Shown here in pieces: positions 49,986 to 59,950 of a stretch of 64,000 nucleotides of DNA (position 1 is the stretch's first letter; every line of letters begins with the position of its first letter). The position numbers and the translations under genes were made by a program. Under the pieces are notes generated by a model. That model had not been told where the DNA came from. It saw nothing but the letters and a program-made list of their open reading frames with translations, and did not search any database. This DNA comes from Flavobacterium cucumis (GTDB lineage Bacteria > Bacteroidota > Bacteroidia > Flavobacteriales > Flavobacteriaceae). The stretch lies in assembly GCF_900148835.1 (NCBI RefSeq), contig NZ_FRYK01000002.1:310001-374000 (forward strand), given 5' to 3'.

Positions 49986-52900
49986 TTACTCTTTTTTAAT
50001 ATACAAATAACCGGATTGCTCCTTACGAGAAACACCTTCACTTGTTTCAAATCCATATTCATAATTCAACACATAAAAATAAGTACCTGTTGGTAATGTT
50101 GTATTAGTATTTGACATTGCTGTAGAGGTACCATTAAAAACATTACTTCGATTATCATATCCTGATACTTCAAAAACTTTTTCTCCATAACGATTAAAGA
50201 TCGTAATTGAATTATTCGGATAACATTCAATTCCTTCTAATAATAACAAATCATTTTTTCCGTCACCATCTGGAGATAAAGCATTATATACTTTCACATC
50301 ACATGCTACGTGCAAGGTTTGTGTTAATTCTGAAACATTACCACATTCATCAGTTGCACTCCAAGTTCTAATCACCTTATTAAGACTAGTACAATCGCCA
50401 CCAATAGTTGTTTCTTCATATCGAATAGTAACATTACTCAAATCATCAAGTGCAATAACTTCAGGTACACTAGGAATTTCGTTACAACTAATGTATAAAT
50501 TCGGAACAATCTGCGAAGAAAAAACGGGAGCAACCTGATCCTGAATTTGTACAATTTGAGTAAAGAAACTTTCATTTCCACACAAATCAACAGCAACCCA
50601 TTTTCTAACAACTTTGTAACTACCAACACACAATCCTTCCTCAATAATCTCATCATACGACATCGCAACATCACCGCAGGTATCTGTTGCAAAAATTAAA
50701 TCAGAAGACGGAATTGCATCAATAGTATCTAAATTCAAAACGGTTTCATAATCCGCTGAAAAAACAGGAGCAATTGTATCCACTATCTCAAATATTTGAG
50801 AGCATGTAAAAACTTCTAAAACTGAAGTTTCATTCGTTTCTCTACTTCCATTAGAATTAGTATCTTCATACAATGTTATAGTATAGGTGCGTGTTATAAG
50901 AGTCCCACATGACAACTCCCCTACATTTTCAGCAATAATTTCAACAATACCACAATCACTTCCCGAAATAATACCACCCCCATTTCCAAGCGCCTCAAAT
51001 TCCGCTATAGTTAACACTGTTGCTGTGGGAATTGCTGAAGCACAAGAAACCGAAGTAGCTGTAAAAACAGGGCAACTTACTTCAAATTCGCAAACAGGTA
51101 CGTATAAGGATAAACTAATCAAAGCAGCATTTGATACATTTCCCTGATAATCCTTAACGGTATAATATTGTGGTTGTGGCACGCCAGTGAAACCCAACAC
51201 AGGAGTAAAATCAATCGTTCCTGTTAAAGTGTTTACGGTCCAAACGCCTTCATTAGCAACAAGGATTTCATTTGTTGTACCATTTGCATAAACCAAAGCT
51301 ATGGTTTGAGGATCCACTAAATCTCCTTGTATATCATTTTGTAAAACAAGTAAAGAAGTAGATACTCCTGCTGTATACGCTAAAGCATCATTTGTTGCAA
51401 TAGGCATGGCGTCAAAAGTAATAGAGGCTTGATTACTTACTGTACCATTGAAATCTTTGATGGTATAATTAATCGCAGTTGGTGTTCCTGTAAAACTTGA
51501 AAAAGGAATAAAACCAACCATTCCATTCCCACTATTTACAGACCAAGTTCCCTCGTTAGGGATATCCAAACCTTTTATTTCTCCAAGCGAATTCAAAATC
51601 AAATTAATAGCAGTTGATGGCGCTACAAGTTGAACAGTTGATGGATCCACTAATGCCCCTTGAACATCATTTAAACTTACATCAAAATAAACCGGGGTTC
51701 CATTAGTATACAAAACCAAATCATCACTTGCAATTGGACAAACTGGAGCTTGAAAAACAACGGTAATGGCATTACTATTGGAACACTGCGTTGCATTATC
51801 AGTAAAAATAAAATGATAGCTACCGGCCAAAAGTTGATCAACCGTAAATGTTGGAGTAACTCCTGTATAGATGGTATTGGTTGTCGTTTCTTCAATTTTC
51901 CAATTTGTAGGCAAACCTGAAAAAGTTACAGCACCAAAATCGGATAAACAAGTAGGCTGAACTACGTTTGCGATGGCAGCATCTGGTGCCTCATACACCA
52001 AAAACTGTTGCGAAAATTCTCTACCACATGCATCTTTCACTTTTGCAGTATAAGTTACTCCTCCTACAAGATTTGTAAACGTAGCAGATGTTTGATAAGG
52101 CGCTAATAGAGTAGAACCAGAAGCATCTAACAAAGCAAACTCATAAGGAGCCCCACCTCCTGTTGCTACTAAATCAACCGTCGTGTGACAAGCATCGATA
52201 GAGGAAAAATGAAAAGGTATTAATTCAGTTCTAAACTTGTATTCATAAAGATACCCTCCAACCAATCTTGGTAAAGCATTCAAACCTCCTAATTGAATTG
52301 GTCCTGAAGGGGCATCAAGAGCGCTTACACCTCCATATCTAAAAAAATAATCCTGATTGTTTGGCAAACTTGCTTTTATTGAGATGTTGTTACCTCCCGA
52401 GTGAAAAAAATAAAAAGGAGCACCTGAAGTTACAGTACCATTCAAAGCTACAGAACCATCCGAATTATAAATCGTAACATTTTTACCTGCTAAATTTTTA
52501 GGCATCGTTATATAAACTTCAACCATTTCATTAACATCCCCACAATAATTTAGCGCATGAGTTATTGTAGTGTTTCTTGCACAGGTTGTAGTATAATCAA
52601 AAGTATTGGTTTTCCCACAAGCATCTGTAACTGTAAAATTATAGGTACCAGGAGCAAATGCAAAACTGTTATCATAGGTCAACAAAGTGGACAGGTTAGC
52701 AGAAGGCAAAACTATAGAATAAGGATACTGAATTGCATTTGATGTAGTAACAGCTACACCATCACCTGATTGTGTTGTGTATTCTGCTGGTCCTGAATTA
52801 AAAGTTACTGTTAAAGGACCCACAGCCAAACTCGATATAGGCAATTCGTTAAAATTCAAATAGGTAACATCGTCAAAATAAGGAAAATAATCATAAAAAA

Positions 52901-53993
52901 CATAACCGGCACCACAACTCACTGAAGGTTGAAAAGGAACACTTTGTTGTTTTAACTCTTGTTGTATAGTAACCCCACAAGCATCAACCAGTGTAACCAC
53001 ATAATCAACATCAAAGCGTAAACCTAAACTCACTGGAACAGAACCACCAGCTGCTACCATATTCACATGAGTCAAATCTACTAGTTGAGGCACTATAGGT
53101 TGGTTGTAAATATTTAAAGCTACTGCATTGGGTTGATCTCGCTCAACCACAGAAATTTGTACGGGATTAGTAGTGTTATTTCTAAAAAATTTTAAATCAA
53201 ACCCCATAGAACAAATAGCATTAGGATTGCTCGCATCTTTAATTCTCGGCGTATCAAATACTATGTCTTGAACAGAGGGAAATGTTACATTACCCCCAAC
53301 AAGTGATCCGCATAAATTAGATACAGCATATTGTAAGTCACTATTATTAAAAAAGGAAAAGGGCAAAACAATATCAAAGGTAGCCCAACTAAAGCCTGGC
53401 AGCGGATTGGATTGCGTAATAGTATTAGTGAAAGACATTGTTGCTCCCAAATTATTTGTAAAAACATAGGTTAAACTCCCTCCAGTCCCTGTAGACAATG
53501 TACTTACTTTATATTTTAAAAGTGCTCCACAAGTTGAACTTGATGGGTCTGCAAACCTATCTTTCATTAAGATTTCAGTTCTCAAAATCGCTGAATTGGT
53601 GCTCGGATTAATAACGCTAATCGCTTTATCTGAACTATTTCCACCACAAGCATCCATGATATCAACCACATAATTTCCAGCAACTAAACCCGAAATGGTA
53701 AAATTTGAAGCATTTGATGGAATAACAAAATGCATAGGAGCACCTGGCCCAGACAAAACACGAACAGTAAATAACGAATTTGTAAAATCAGCCGAACCTA
53801 AAATAGATGAAATGTTAGCGATACGAATTTCCCCATCATTACCACCAAAACATCTCGGTGACCAAGTAGTTAATGTAAAATTATCCGAAGGACGCACGTT
53901 AGAATCTACACATTGTGCAAAAGAACTTACTTTTACAAAGAATAAAAGTAAAAACACGAAAAGTAACGGATGTGGGGATAATTTCAGATTCAT
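49986..53993 (-). CDS. Giant T9SS-secreted adhesin-like protein with type B sorting domain
   Basis: A 1335-residue exported protein. The signal peptide covers residues 1-26 (S-S-F-A-Q). The body is a chain of Ig-like/PKD and cadherin-like repeats, including repeated D-A-C-G motifs (for example V-D-A-C-G-V, D-A-C-G-K-T, D-A-C-G-R-E) and two segments I-A-P-V-F-S-x that start a similar domain near 1130 and 1190. The final 95 residues are the gliding-associated type B signal (S-P-D-G-D-G-K-N-D-L-L and I-T-I-F-N-R-Y-G-E-K-V-F). It is expected on the surface, with PorP/SprF downstream as its export partner. Confidence 0.9.
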   Translation of the reverse strand: MNLKLSPHPLLFVFLLLFFVKVSSFAQCVDSNVRPSDNFTLTTWSPRCFGGNDGEIRIANISSILGSADFTNSLFTVRVLSGPGAPMHFVIPSNASNFTISGLVAGNYVVDIMDACGGNSSDKAISVINPSTNSAILRTEILMKDRFADPSSSTCGALLKYKVSTLSTGTGGSLTYVFTNNLGATMSFTNTITQSNPLPGFSWATFDIVLPFSFFNNSDLQYAVSNLCGSLVGGNVTFPSVQDIVFDTPRIKDASNPNAICSMGFDLKFFRNNTTNPVQISVVERDQPNAVALNIYNQPIVPQLVDLTHVNMVAAGGSVPVSLGLRFDVDYVVTLVDACGVTIQQELKQQSVPFQPSVSCGAGYVFYDYFPYFDDVTYLNFNELPISSLAVGPLTVTFNSGPAEYTTQSGDGVAVTTSNAIQYPYSIVLPSANLSTLLTYDNSFAFAPGTYNFTVTDACGKTNTFDYTTTCARNTTITHALNYCGDVNEMVEVYITMPKNLAGKNVTIYNSDGSVALNGTVTSGAPFYFFHSGGNNISIKASLPNNQDYFFRYGGVSALDAPSGPIQLGGLNALPRLVGGYLYEYKFRTELIPFHFSSIDACHTTVDLVATGGGAPYEFALLDASGSTLLAPYQTSATFTNLVGGVTYTAKVKDACGREFSQQFLVYEAPDAAIANVVQPTCLSDFGAVTFSGLPTNWKIEETTTNTIYTGVTPTFTVDQLLAGSYHFIFTDNATQCSNSNAITVVFQAPVCPIASDDLVLYTNGTPVYFDVSLNDVQGALVDPSTVQLVAPSTAINLILNSLGEIKGLDIPNEGTWSVNSGNGMVGFIPFSSFTGTPTAINYTIKDFNGTVSNQASITFDAMPIATNDALAYTAGVSTSLLVLQNDIQGDLVDPQTIALVYANGTTNEILVANEGVWTVNTLTGTIDFTPVLGFTGVPQPQYYTVKDYQGNVSNAALISLSLYVPVCEFEVSCPVFTATSVSCASAIPTATVLTIAEFEALGNGGGIISGSDCGIVEIIAENVGELSCGTLITRTYTITLYEDTNSNGSRETNETSVLEVFTCSQIFEIVDTIAPVFSADYETVLNLDTIDAIPSSDLIFATDTCGDVAMSYDEIIEEGLCVGSYKVVRKWVAVDLCGNESFFTQIVQIQDQVAPVFSSQIVPNLYISCNEIPSVPEVIALDDLSNVTIRYEETTIGGDCTSLNKVIRTWSATDECGNVSELTQTLHVACDVKVYNALSPDGDGKNDLLLLEGIECYPNNSITIFNRYGEKVFEVSGYDNRSNVFNGTSTAMSNTNTTLPTGTYFYVLNYEYGFETSEGVSRKEQSGYLYIKKE

Positions 53994-54406
53994 AATTTCG
54001 TATTTTTAGGGGAACATAGACATCTCTTTTTCTTAAATTGTTAATCAAAGTTGTGACTATTTAAAGTGGTATTCAATCTAAATTTGATAAGTGTACTTAA
54101 AATGAGAATAAGTGTGTTTTTAAAAAATGGCCCAATTCCAAACAAACACCCCCTTTTTATCAACACATTAAAAGAAAAAATTTTTCAGCTGCTCGAAAGC
54201 AGATTAAGGAATCATCTGTGAAAAAACAATCCAAAAAGACAAAGCACAAACAACAAACGATGTTTATCCAATAGCGCTGGCACCCAATAAAATGAGTGCA
54301 AAAAAAAGAGTACAATAGTGATAAAAAAATTAAAATTGTATTATATTTACAAAAGAGAACAGCAAGCCAACTTGCTTATTAGCATTATTTTAATAGTTTT
54401 TTTTCC
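53994..54406. promoter_or_regulatory. Intergenic region between adhesin and PAS sensor genes
   Basis: The 413-base gap holds a leftward promoter for the adhesin (minus-strand CAACTTTG at 54046-54053 with TTG at 54074-54076, spacing 20), a small CTGCT-CGAA-AGCAG hairpin (54189-54202) and a perfect AGCAAG-CCAA-CTTGCT inverted repeat (54361-54376) in the leader of the sensor gene. A weak -7-like TATATTTA lies at 54342-54349. No gene or RNA is evident. Confidence 0.5.
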
Positions 54407-55816
54407 ATGCACAACAAAAAAAGTAATCCTGAAGAAAGCAAAGCAAAATTACTTCTAGAACAAACAGAAGCAATTGCAAAAACAGGAAGTTGGGAACTCG
54501 ATTTAACTACACAAGAACTCTATTGGTCTGATGGCGTATTCTTGATATTAGAATATGTACCGCAAAGTTTTAAAGTTTCCTTTGAATTTGGAATGAGTGT
54601 TATCCATCCAGATGATAGAGAAGCTGCGCTTCAAGAAATGAATGAAGCAATAAATCAAAACAAAGAATACAGTATTAAAAAACGATTTGTCACAAAAAAT
54701 GGAACAATCAAACACATCCTGTCATCTGGAAAACTGCTAAAAGATAAAGACGACCAACCTTATAAAATTATTGGCGTTTTTCAAGATATAACGGATTTTG
54801 TAAAAACAACAGAAAAACTCCATACAGTAAAATCTCGACTAGAGGTAATATCTTCAACTATTGATGGAATATTATGGGAAGCTGATGCAAACACTTTTGA
54901 ATTTACTTATGTAAGCAAACAAGTAGAGAAAATCTTAGGATATACTCCTAACGAATGGCTTGAAGAAAGAAACTTTTGGCAAAACAAAATCCATCCCGAT
55001 GACTTAGACTTTGCCCTTAATTTTTGCCACAGTGAAACCTTAAAAGGTCGTGATCACGTTTTCGAATATCGCATGCTGAAAAAAGATGGTCAATACATTT
55101 GGCTTCAAGATCGTGTAAGTGTAATAAGTTCAAATAATAAACCTAAGACCCTCAGCGGCCTTCTTATTGATATTACAAATGAAAAAAACATTCTAAAAAA
55201 CTTAGAGGAAGAGAAAAATTTAAACAAAGAAATAATTGAAAAACTTCCGAATGTGATTTTTATTTTTGATGAAAATAGAAAATTCTTATTATGGAATGAA
55301 AAACTCTTACAATTGAGTGGATATACGCATGAGGAGATGAAAAAATTAAAACCTATCGATTTTTTTGATAAAAAAAATGAAGAGGAGCTAATAGCACACA
55401 CGCAATTTGTTGAAAAAGTAGGCTATGGAGAAATAGAAACCGAATTCTTAACCAAATCTAAGAAAACCAAACCCATGTTGTTTATCTCTTCAACATTTTA
55501 TTACAAAGGAATGAAATGCTTTTACGGAATAGGGATTGATTTAACACAAAGAAATAGTTTGCTTGAAAAACAAAAAAAATTAAACAAATCAATAGAAGAT
55601 ATTATTCAATTTGCTCCAGAAAGTCTTGTAGTACTAACCAAAAAATTAGAGATATTTAAAGAAAATAATGCCTTTGATGAACTTATCAAGTCTTATGCTT
55701 CAAAACTAAATTATACTAATGAAGAACTAAAGGCTCAGATTCTCAATCAAATCAATCCAACAAAAGACAATAAAAAAACGCTTACCTTACATATCAAAAG
55801 AAAGTCAGAAAGCTAA
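54407..55816 (+). CDS. N-terminal part of a split multi-PAS sensor protein
   Basis: A 469-residue protein with three PAS domains (about 15-135, 145-265 and 275-395; e.g. I-G-V-F-Q-D-I-T, L-L-I-D-I-T and I-G-I-D-L-T-Q) and the first half of a fourth, beginning I-I-Q-F-A-P-E-S-L-V-V-L. No kinase or output domain is present before the stop. It has no function of its own that I can name. The next reading frame follows in the same frame after an in-frame TAA, so this is probably one half of a single sensor kinase of about 1850 residues. Confidence 0.75.
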   Translation: MHNKKSNPEESKAKLLLEQTEAIAKTGSWELDLTTQELYWSDGVFLILEYVPQSFKVSFEFGMSVIHPDDREAALQEMNEAINQNKEYSIKKRFVTKNGTIKHILSSGKLLKDKDDQPYKIIGVFQDITDFVKTTEKLHTVKSRLEVISSTIDGILWEADANTFEFTYVSKQVEKILGYTPNEWLEERNFWQNKIHPDDLDFALNFCHSETLKGRDHVFEYRMLKKDGQYIWLQDRVSVISSNNKPKTLSGLLIDITNEKNILKNLEEEKNLNKEIIEKLPNVIFIFDENRKFLLWNEKLLQLSGYTHEEMKKLKPIDFFDKKNEEELIAHTQFVEKVGYGEIETEFLTKSKKTKPMLFISSTFYYKGMKCFYGIGIDLTQRNSLLEKQKKLNKSIEDIIQFAPESLVVLTKKLEIFKENNAFDELIKSYASKLNYTNEELKAQILNQINPTKDNKKTLTLHIKRKSES

Positions 55817-55843
55817 AATCCGCTCCAAACACTTAAAAAAAAA

Positions 55844-58800
55844 ATGAGAAAAGCGAAAGAAAATAAAATCGATGAAATTATCTTAGAATACAGCATTGCC
55901 AAACTATCGCTTCATGACAATGAAGAAGAAAATACCATTATAGCACTTAAAGACATTACTGAAAAAGTAATCAACGAAAATAAAATAAGCGATAGTGAAA
56001 AAAGATACAAAGCACTTGTGCAACATGGTGCAGACCTAACAGCTGTTCTTGACACAATTGGCAATTACACTTTTATAAGTCCCAATCATTTAAATATTCT
56101 CGGTTACACCGAGAAAGATTTAATTGGTTATAATGGATTTGATTTCATCCATCCAGACGATGTACCATTAATTCAAAGTGAATTCCAACAAATTTTAGCA
56201 TCTGGACGTATTCAATCTTCTCCTTATCGATTTAAAAAGAAAGACAATACATGGTGTTGGGTTCAATCTACAGGAACAAATTTATTAAACGATCCCGCTG
56301 TTGGAGGCATTGTCATAAACAGCCTTGAAGTCTCTAATTTAATTAATACCCAACAAACCCTACAACGAAGTAACGAAAGATTCGAATTACTTAACAAAAT
56401 TACCAAAGATATCATCTATGAATGGGATGTCGTTCAAGATGAGTTTCACTGGGGAGAAAGTTTTTCAAGAATCTTTGGCTATGAAATAACTAACAAAAAG
56501 TTTCGAAATCACGATCTTTCCGAAATCATGCACCCTATTGATAGTGAAAGAACCAAAGATTCATGGTTTGAATACCTTCACAATCCCAATCAAAATCAAT
56601 GGACAAACGAATTTAGACTAAGACGAAAAGACGGGTCGTATGCTTATGTTGAAGAGTCTTCCATAATCATACGAAATGAATTAGGTGCGCCTTTAAAAAT
56701 GATTGGAGTGATTCGGGATACTTCCGAAAAAAAAATCATAGAAATTCAAAAAACAGCACAAAACCAATTCTCAATTTTATTCAGCCAAAATAAAAAACTA
56801 AAGGAGCTTCTAAGAGATGCTTTGCGTTTTTTAATTACCTATGGCGAATTCTTAGGTGCAGAATTGTGGCTATTGGACAATCAAAATAACGTTTTAAAAC
56901 AAGTTTGTGCTGAAAGTAGACCCGAAAACAAAAATCACATCTTAAATAAAAAAATAAAAATATATAAAAAAGGAGATGGTTTACCCGGTCGTGTCTGGGA
57001 AACAGGTGAAATTGAAAACAGGTTTGAAAAAACAAACCATGAAAACAATCCATCGCAAAACACTCAAAAAAATATTACGGCTCTAGGATTACCTATTACA
57101 CACAATTCTAATTTTGAAGGGGTTTTAATCGTTTATGCTAATGAAAACATAGCGAAGGATTTTACCAAAACGGATCCGCTACTAAATTTAGGAAACCTGC
57201 TCAACACCGAAATAAAGAGAAAACACCAAGAAGAAATGCATTTCTTGATGTTTCAAAGTGCTCCCGATATCATTGCCACAGTCAATCAAGAGGGTTACTT
57301 TACCAAAGTAAATCCCGCTTTTTGTAAACTTCTTGGATATGCAGAAGAGGAGATTACGTCTCAACCCTTCTCAAACTTTATCCATCAAGAAGATTTAATA
57401 GCTTCTAAGAAAGAATATAAAAAAACAATAAATGGTTTTAGAAATGCTTTTAATTTTGTCAATCGATATCGCACAAAAAATGGTGATTATAAATGGATTT
57501 CTTGGAGTTCATCAGACCCCTTTGGCGATGAAAAATTAGCATTTGCTTATGGAAGACACATTACAGACATCATTGAACTTCAAAAATTGTTTAGTGAAAC
57601 CGCCAAACTAGCCGAAATTGGAAGTTGGGAATTTTCTTTTGAAAAAAAGGAGCAACATATTTATTTGTCAAACGTCATCAAAGATCTTTTCGATTTAGAT
57701 CGTGAAGACGAAGTCACTTTTGATGAATTCATCCAATTCTTTCACAACGAAGACAAAGCCAAAATAAACAATCTGATTCAGAAATTAATTCACTCAGGAA
57801 ATAAATTTGATACCGAATTTCAAATTAAAACCAAAGACGGCAACTTGAAATGGATTAGATGCATCGCCCAATCTGAAATGAATACTAAAAAGGAATGTAA
57901 AAAAATATTTGGTAGTATTCAAAATATTGAAAAACAAAAAAACAACGAATTAGATTTAGCTAAAAAAAACAACTATCTAGCAGCTATAACTCAAATCAAT
58001 ACCGAACTATTACAAACAGAAGATTGGAAACAATCCATCAACAATATTTTAGAAACAACAGCTAAAATAATGAATGCAGATGGTGTTCAATTTTTAGAAA
58101 TCCATGAAAACAAAAAAAGAAACAAAATCCTATACATTCAAAAGTTTGAATGGTTAAAAAATGGAAAAAAAAATTCCAAGAAATTTCCAACATTAAAAGA
58201 GATTAATAAAGAAACGTCTATCTACAAAACGTTACAAAGAGGGGTAACTTATTTTGGTTCCAATGCCGAACTGTTGAATGGAAAAGCAACGACAAAAAAA
58301 CTAAAGTCAGTTATCATTCTTCCCATAATGATAAACAACGCTTTATATGGCGGCATTGTCTTTATCGATAATAATTTAGAACGCAAATGGAACATCAGTG
58401 AAACATCATTCTTGTTTAATATTGCTGTAAATCTTACTACAAAAATTCAAAGAACCAACTCGAAAAAAGAACTAGAGAATTCGTTAAACGAACGCAATAA
58501 CATTCTAGAAAGTATTGGTGATGCTTTTTTTACGGTAGACAATAATTGGATCATCACCTACTGGAATAAAGAATCCGAGAGAGTAACAGGATACAACCGG
58601 AATTATGTAATTGGAAAGAACTTTTGGGAAGCTTGTGCTAAATTAATTGGGAAAAAATATCAAGAGAAGCGTTTTCAAAACATGAAAAAAGATAAAAACA
58701 TTGCTTTTCAAGACTATTTTGAGGATTTAAATGCTTGGCTTGACATCAATATTTATCCTTCAGATTCTGGTTTGTCAGTATATTTCAAAGATATTACTAA

Positions 58801-59950
58801 AACAAAAAAATACGAAGAAGAAATAATCGCCTCCAACGAACGCTTTGAAAAATCAACTTCCGCAACCAATGACGCCATCTGGGATTGGAACATGGAAATA
58901 AATCTCTTATACAGAGGAAGAGGTTTTAGAAAATTATTTGGACACGAAATCCCAAGAAAAACTTACAATTCAAATGTCATACAACTAATCGAATCATCAA
59001 TGCATCCTGAGGATGCAACGGGTGTTGTAGCATCACTTAAAAAAGCAATAGCCAATGCTGAAATCAAAAATTGGGAAGCAGAATATCGTTATAAAAGAGC
59101 AGATGGAACCTATGCGTATGTAGTAAACCGATGTGTACTCATAAGAGACAAATTTGGAATGGCAACCCGTATTGTCGGTGCCATCCAAGACATTACGGAA
59201 AGAAAAAAACAAGAAGAATCCTTAAAACTCTTAAATAAAAAATTAGAAGCACAAACCAAAGAACTAATTAGCTCGAATGAAGAATTAGAACAGTTTGCCA
59301 ATATAGCGTCTCACGACTTGCAAGAACCTTTGCGAATGATAACCAGTTTTTTAACACAACTTGAGAAAAAATATTACAACCAACTCGACGATAAAGGAAA
59401 ACAATATATTCAGTTTGCTGTAGATGGCGCTCTGAGAATGCGAAATATCATTTTAGACATCCTAGAATACTCAAAAATTGGAAAAGATGCCGATATTGAA
59501 ATGGAAAGCATCGATATAAAAGCAATAATTAACGATATTTGGAAAATAAATAATAAAACGGTTGAAGAAACTAAGGCTAAAATTCAATATCAGGATTTGC
59601 CTGTTATCCATTCATTCAAAACACCAATAATGCAAATTTTTCACAATTTAATTGGAAATGCCCTTAAATATAAAACCCCACAAACAAAGCCTATAATAAA
59701 AGTTGTTGCTCATGACAAAGAAAGTCACTGGCTTTTTAGTGTAGAAGATAACGGAATCGGAATCCAAAAGGAATTCCAACAAAAAATCTTTGAAATTTTT
59801 CAAAGACTTCACACTAAAAACGAATTCAGTGGTACCGGAATCGGACTGGCTATAGTAAAAAAACAAATTGAAAATTTAGGCGGTACAATTTGGGTAGATT
59901 CAGAATTCGGAAAAGGAAGCACCTTTTATTTTACACTACCAAAAAAATGA
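55844..59950 (+). CDS. Multi-PAS/GAF sensor histidine kinase (C-terminal part)
   Basis: A 1368-residue cytoplasmic kinase. In order: the end of a PAS domain (to A-L-K-D-I-T-E), PAS (about 55-165), PAS (about 175-300), GAF (about 320-455), PAS (465-580), PAS (590-695), GAF (710-860), PAS (870-975), PAS (990-1125), HisKA with S-H-D-L-Q-E-P-L and an ATPase domain (N-L-I-G-N-A-L-K-Y, D-N-G-I-G-I, G-T-G-I-G-L). The ATG at 55844 may be only an internal Met of the full-length gene. The stop overlaps the next kinase start (ATGA). Confidence 0.88.
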   Translation: MRKAKENKIDEIILEYSIAKLSLHDNEEENTIIALKDITEKVINENKISDSEKRYKALVQHGADLTAVLDTIGNYTFISPNHLNILGYTEKDLIGYNGFDFIHPDDVPLIQSEFQQILASGRIQSSPYRFKKKDNTWCWVQSTGTNLLNDPAVGGIVINSLEVSNLINTQQTLQRSNERFELLNKITKDIIYEWDVVQDEFHWGESFSRIFGYEITNKKFRNHDLSEIMHPIDSERTKDSWFEYLHNPNQNQWTNEFRLRRKDGSYAYVEESSIIIRNELGAPLKMIGVIRDTSEKKIIEIQKTAQNQFSILFSQNKKLKELLRDALRFLITYGEFLGAELWLLDNQNNVLKQVCAESRPENKNHILNKKIKIYKKGDGLPGRVWETGEIENRFEKTNHENNPSQNTQKNITALGLPITHNSNFEGVLIVYANENIAKDFTKTDPLLNLGNLLNTEIKRKHQEEMHFLMFQSAPDIIATVNQEGYFTKVNPAFCKLLGYAEEEITSQPFSNFIHQEDLIASKKEYKKTINGFRNAFNFVNRYRTKNGDYKWISWSSSDPFGDEKLAFAYGRHITDIIELQKLFSETAKLAEIGSWEFSFEKKEQHIYLSNVIKDLFDLDREDEVTFDEFIQFFHNEDKAKINNLIQKLIHSGNKFDTEFQIKTKDGNLKWIRCIAQSEMNTKKECKKIFGSIQNIEKQKNNELDLAKKNNYLAAITQINTELLQTEDWKQSINNILETTAKIMNADGVQFLEIHENKKRNKILYIQKFEWLKNGKKNSKKFPTLKEINKETSIYKTLQRGVTYFGSNAELLNGKATTKKLKSVIILPIMINNALYGGIVFIDNNLERKWNISETSFLFNIAVNLTTKIQRTNSKKELENSLNERNNILESIGDAFFTVDNNWIITYWNKESERVTGYNRNYVIGKNFWEACAKLIGKKYQEKRFQNMKKDKNIAFQDYFEDLNAWLDINIYPSDSGLSVYFKDITKTKKYEEEIIASNERFEKSTSATNDAIWDWNMEINLLYRGRGFRKLFGHEIPRKTYNSNVIQLIESSMHPEDATGVVASLKKAIANAEIKNWEAEYRYKRADGTYAYVVNRCVLIRDKFGMATRIVGAIQDITERKKQEESLKLLNKKLEAQTKELISSNEELEQFANIASHDLQEPLRMITSFLTQLEKKYYNQLDDKGKQYIQFAVDGALRMRNIILDILEYSKIGKDADIEMESIDIKAIINDIWKINNKTVEETKAKIQYQDLPVIHSFKTPIMQIFHNLIGNALKYKTPQTKPIIKVVAHDKESHWLFSVEDNGIGIQKEFQQKIFEIFQRLHTKNEFSGTGIGLAIVKKQIENLGGTIWVDSEFGKGSTFYFTLPKK

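Noticed and set aside
54162..54210. Small RNA or terminator at the CTGCT-CGAA-AGCAG hairpin
   Set aside because: On the minus strand a T-rich stretch follows several bases after it, but no gene precedes it on that strand; the hairpin is short, so no independent RNA is claimed.
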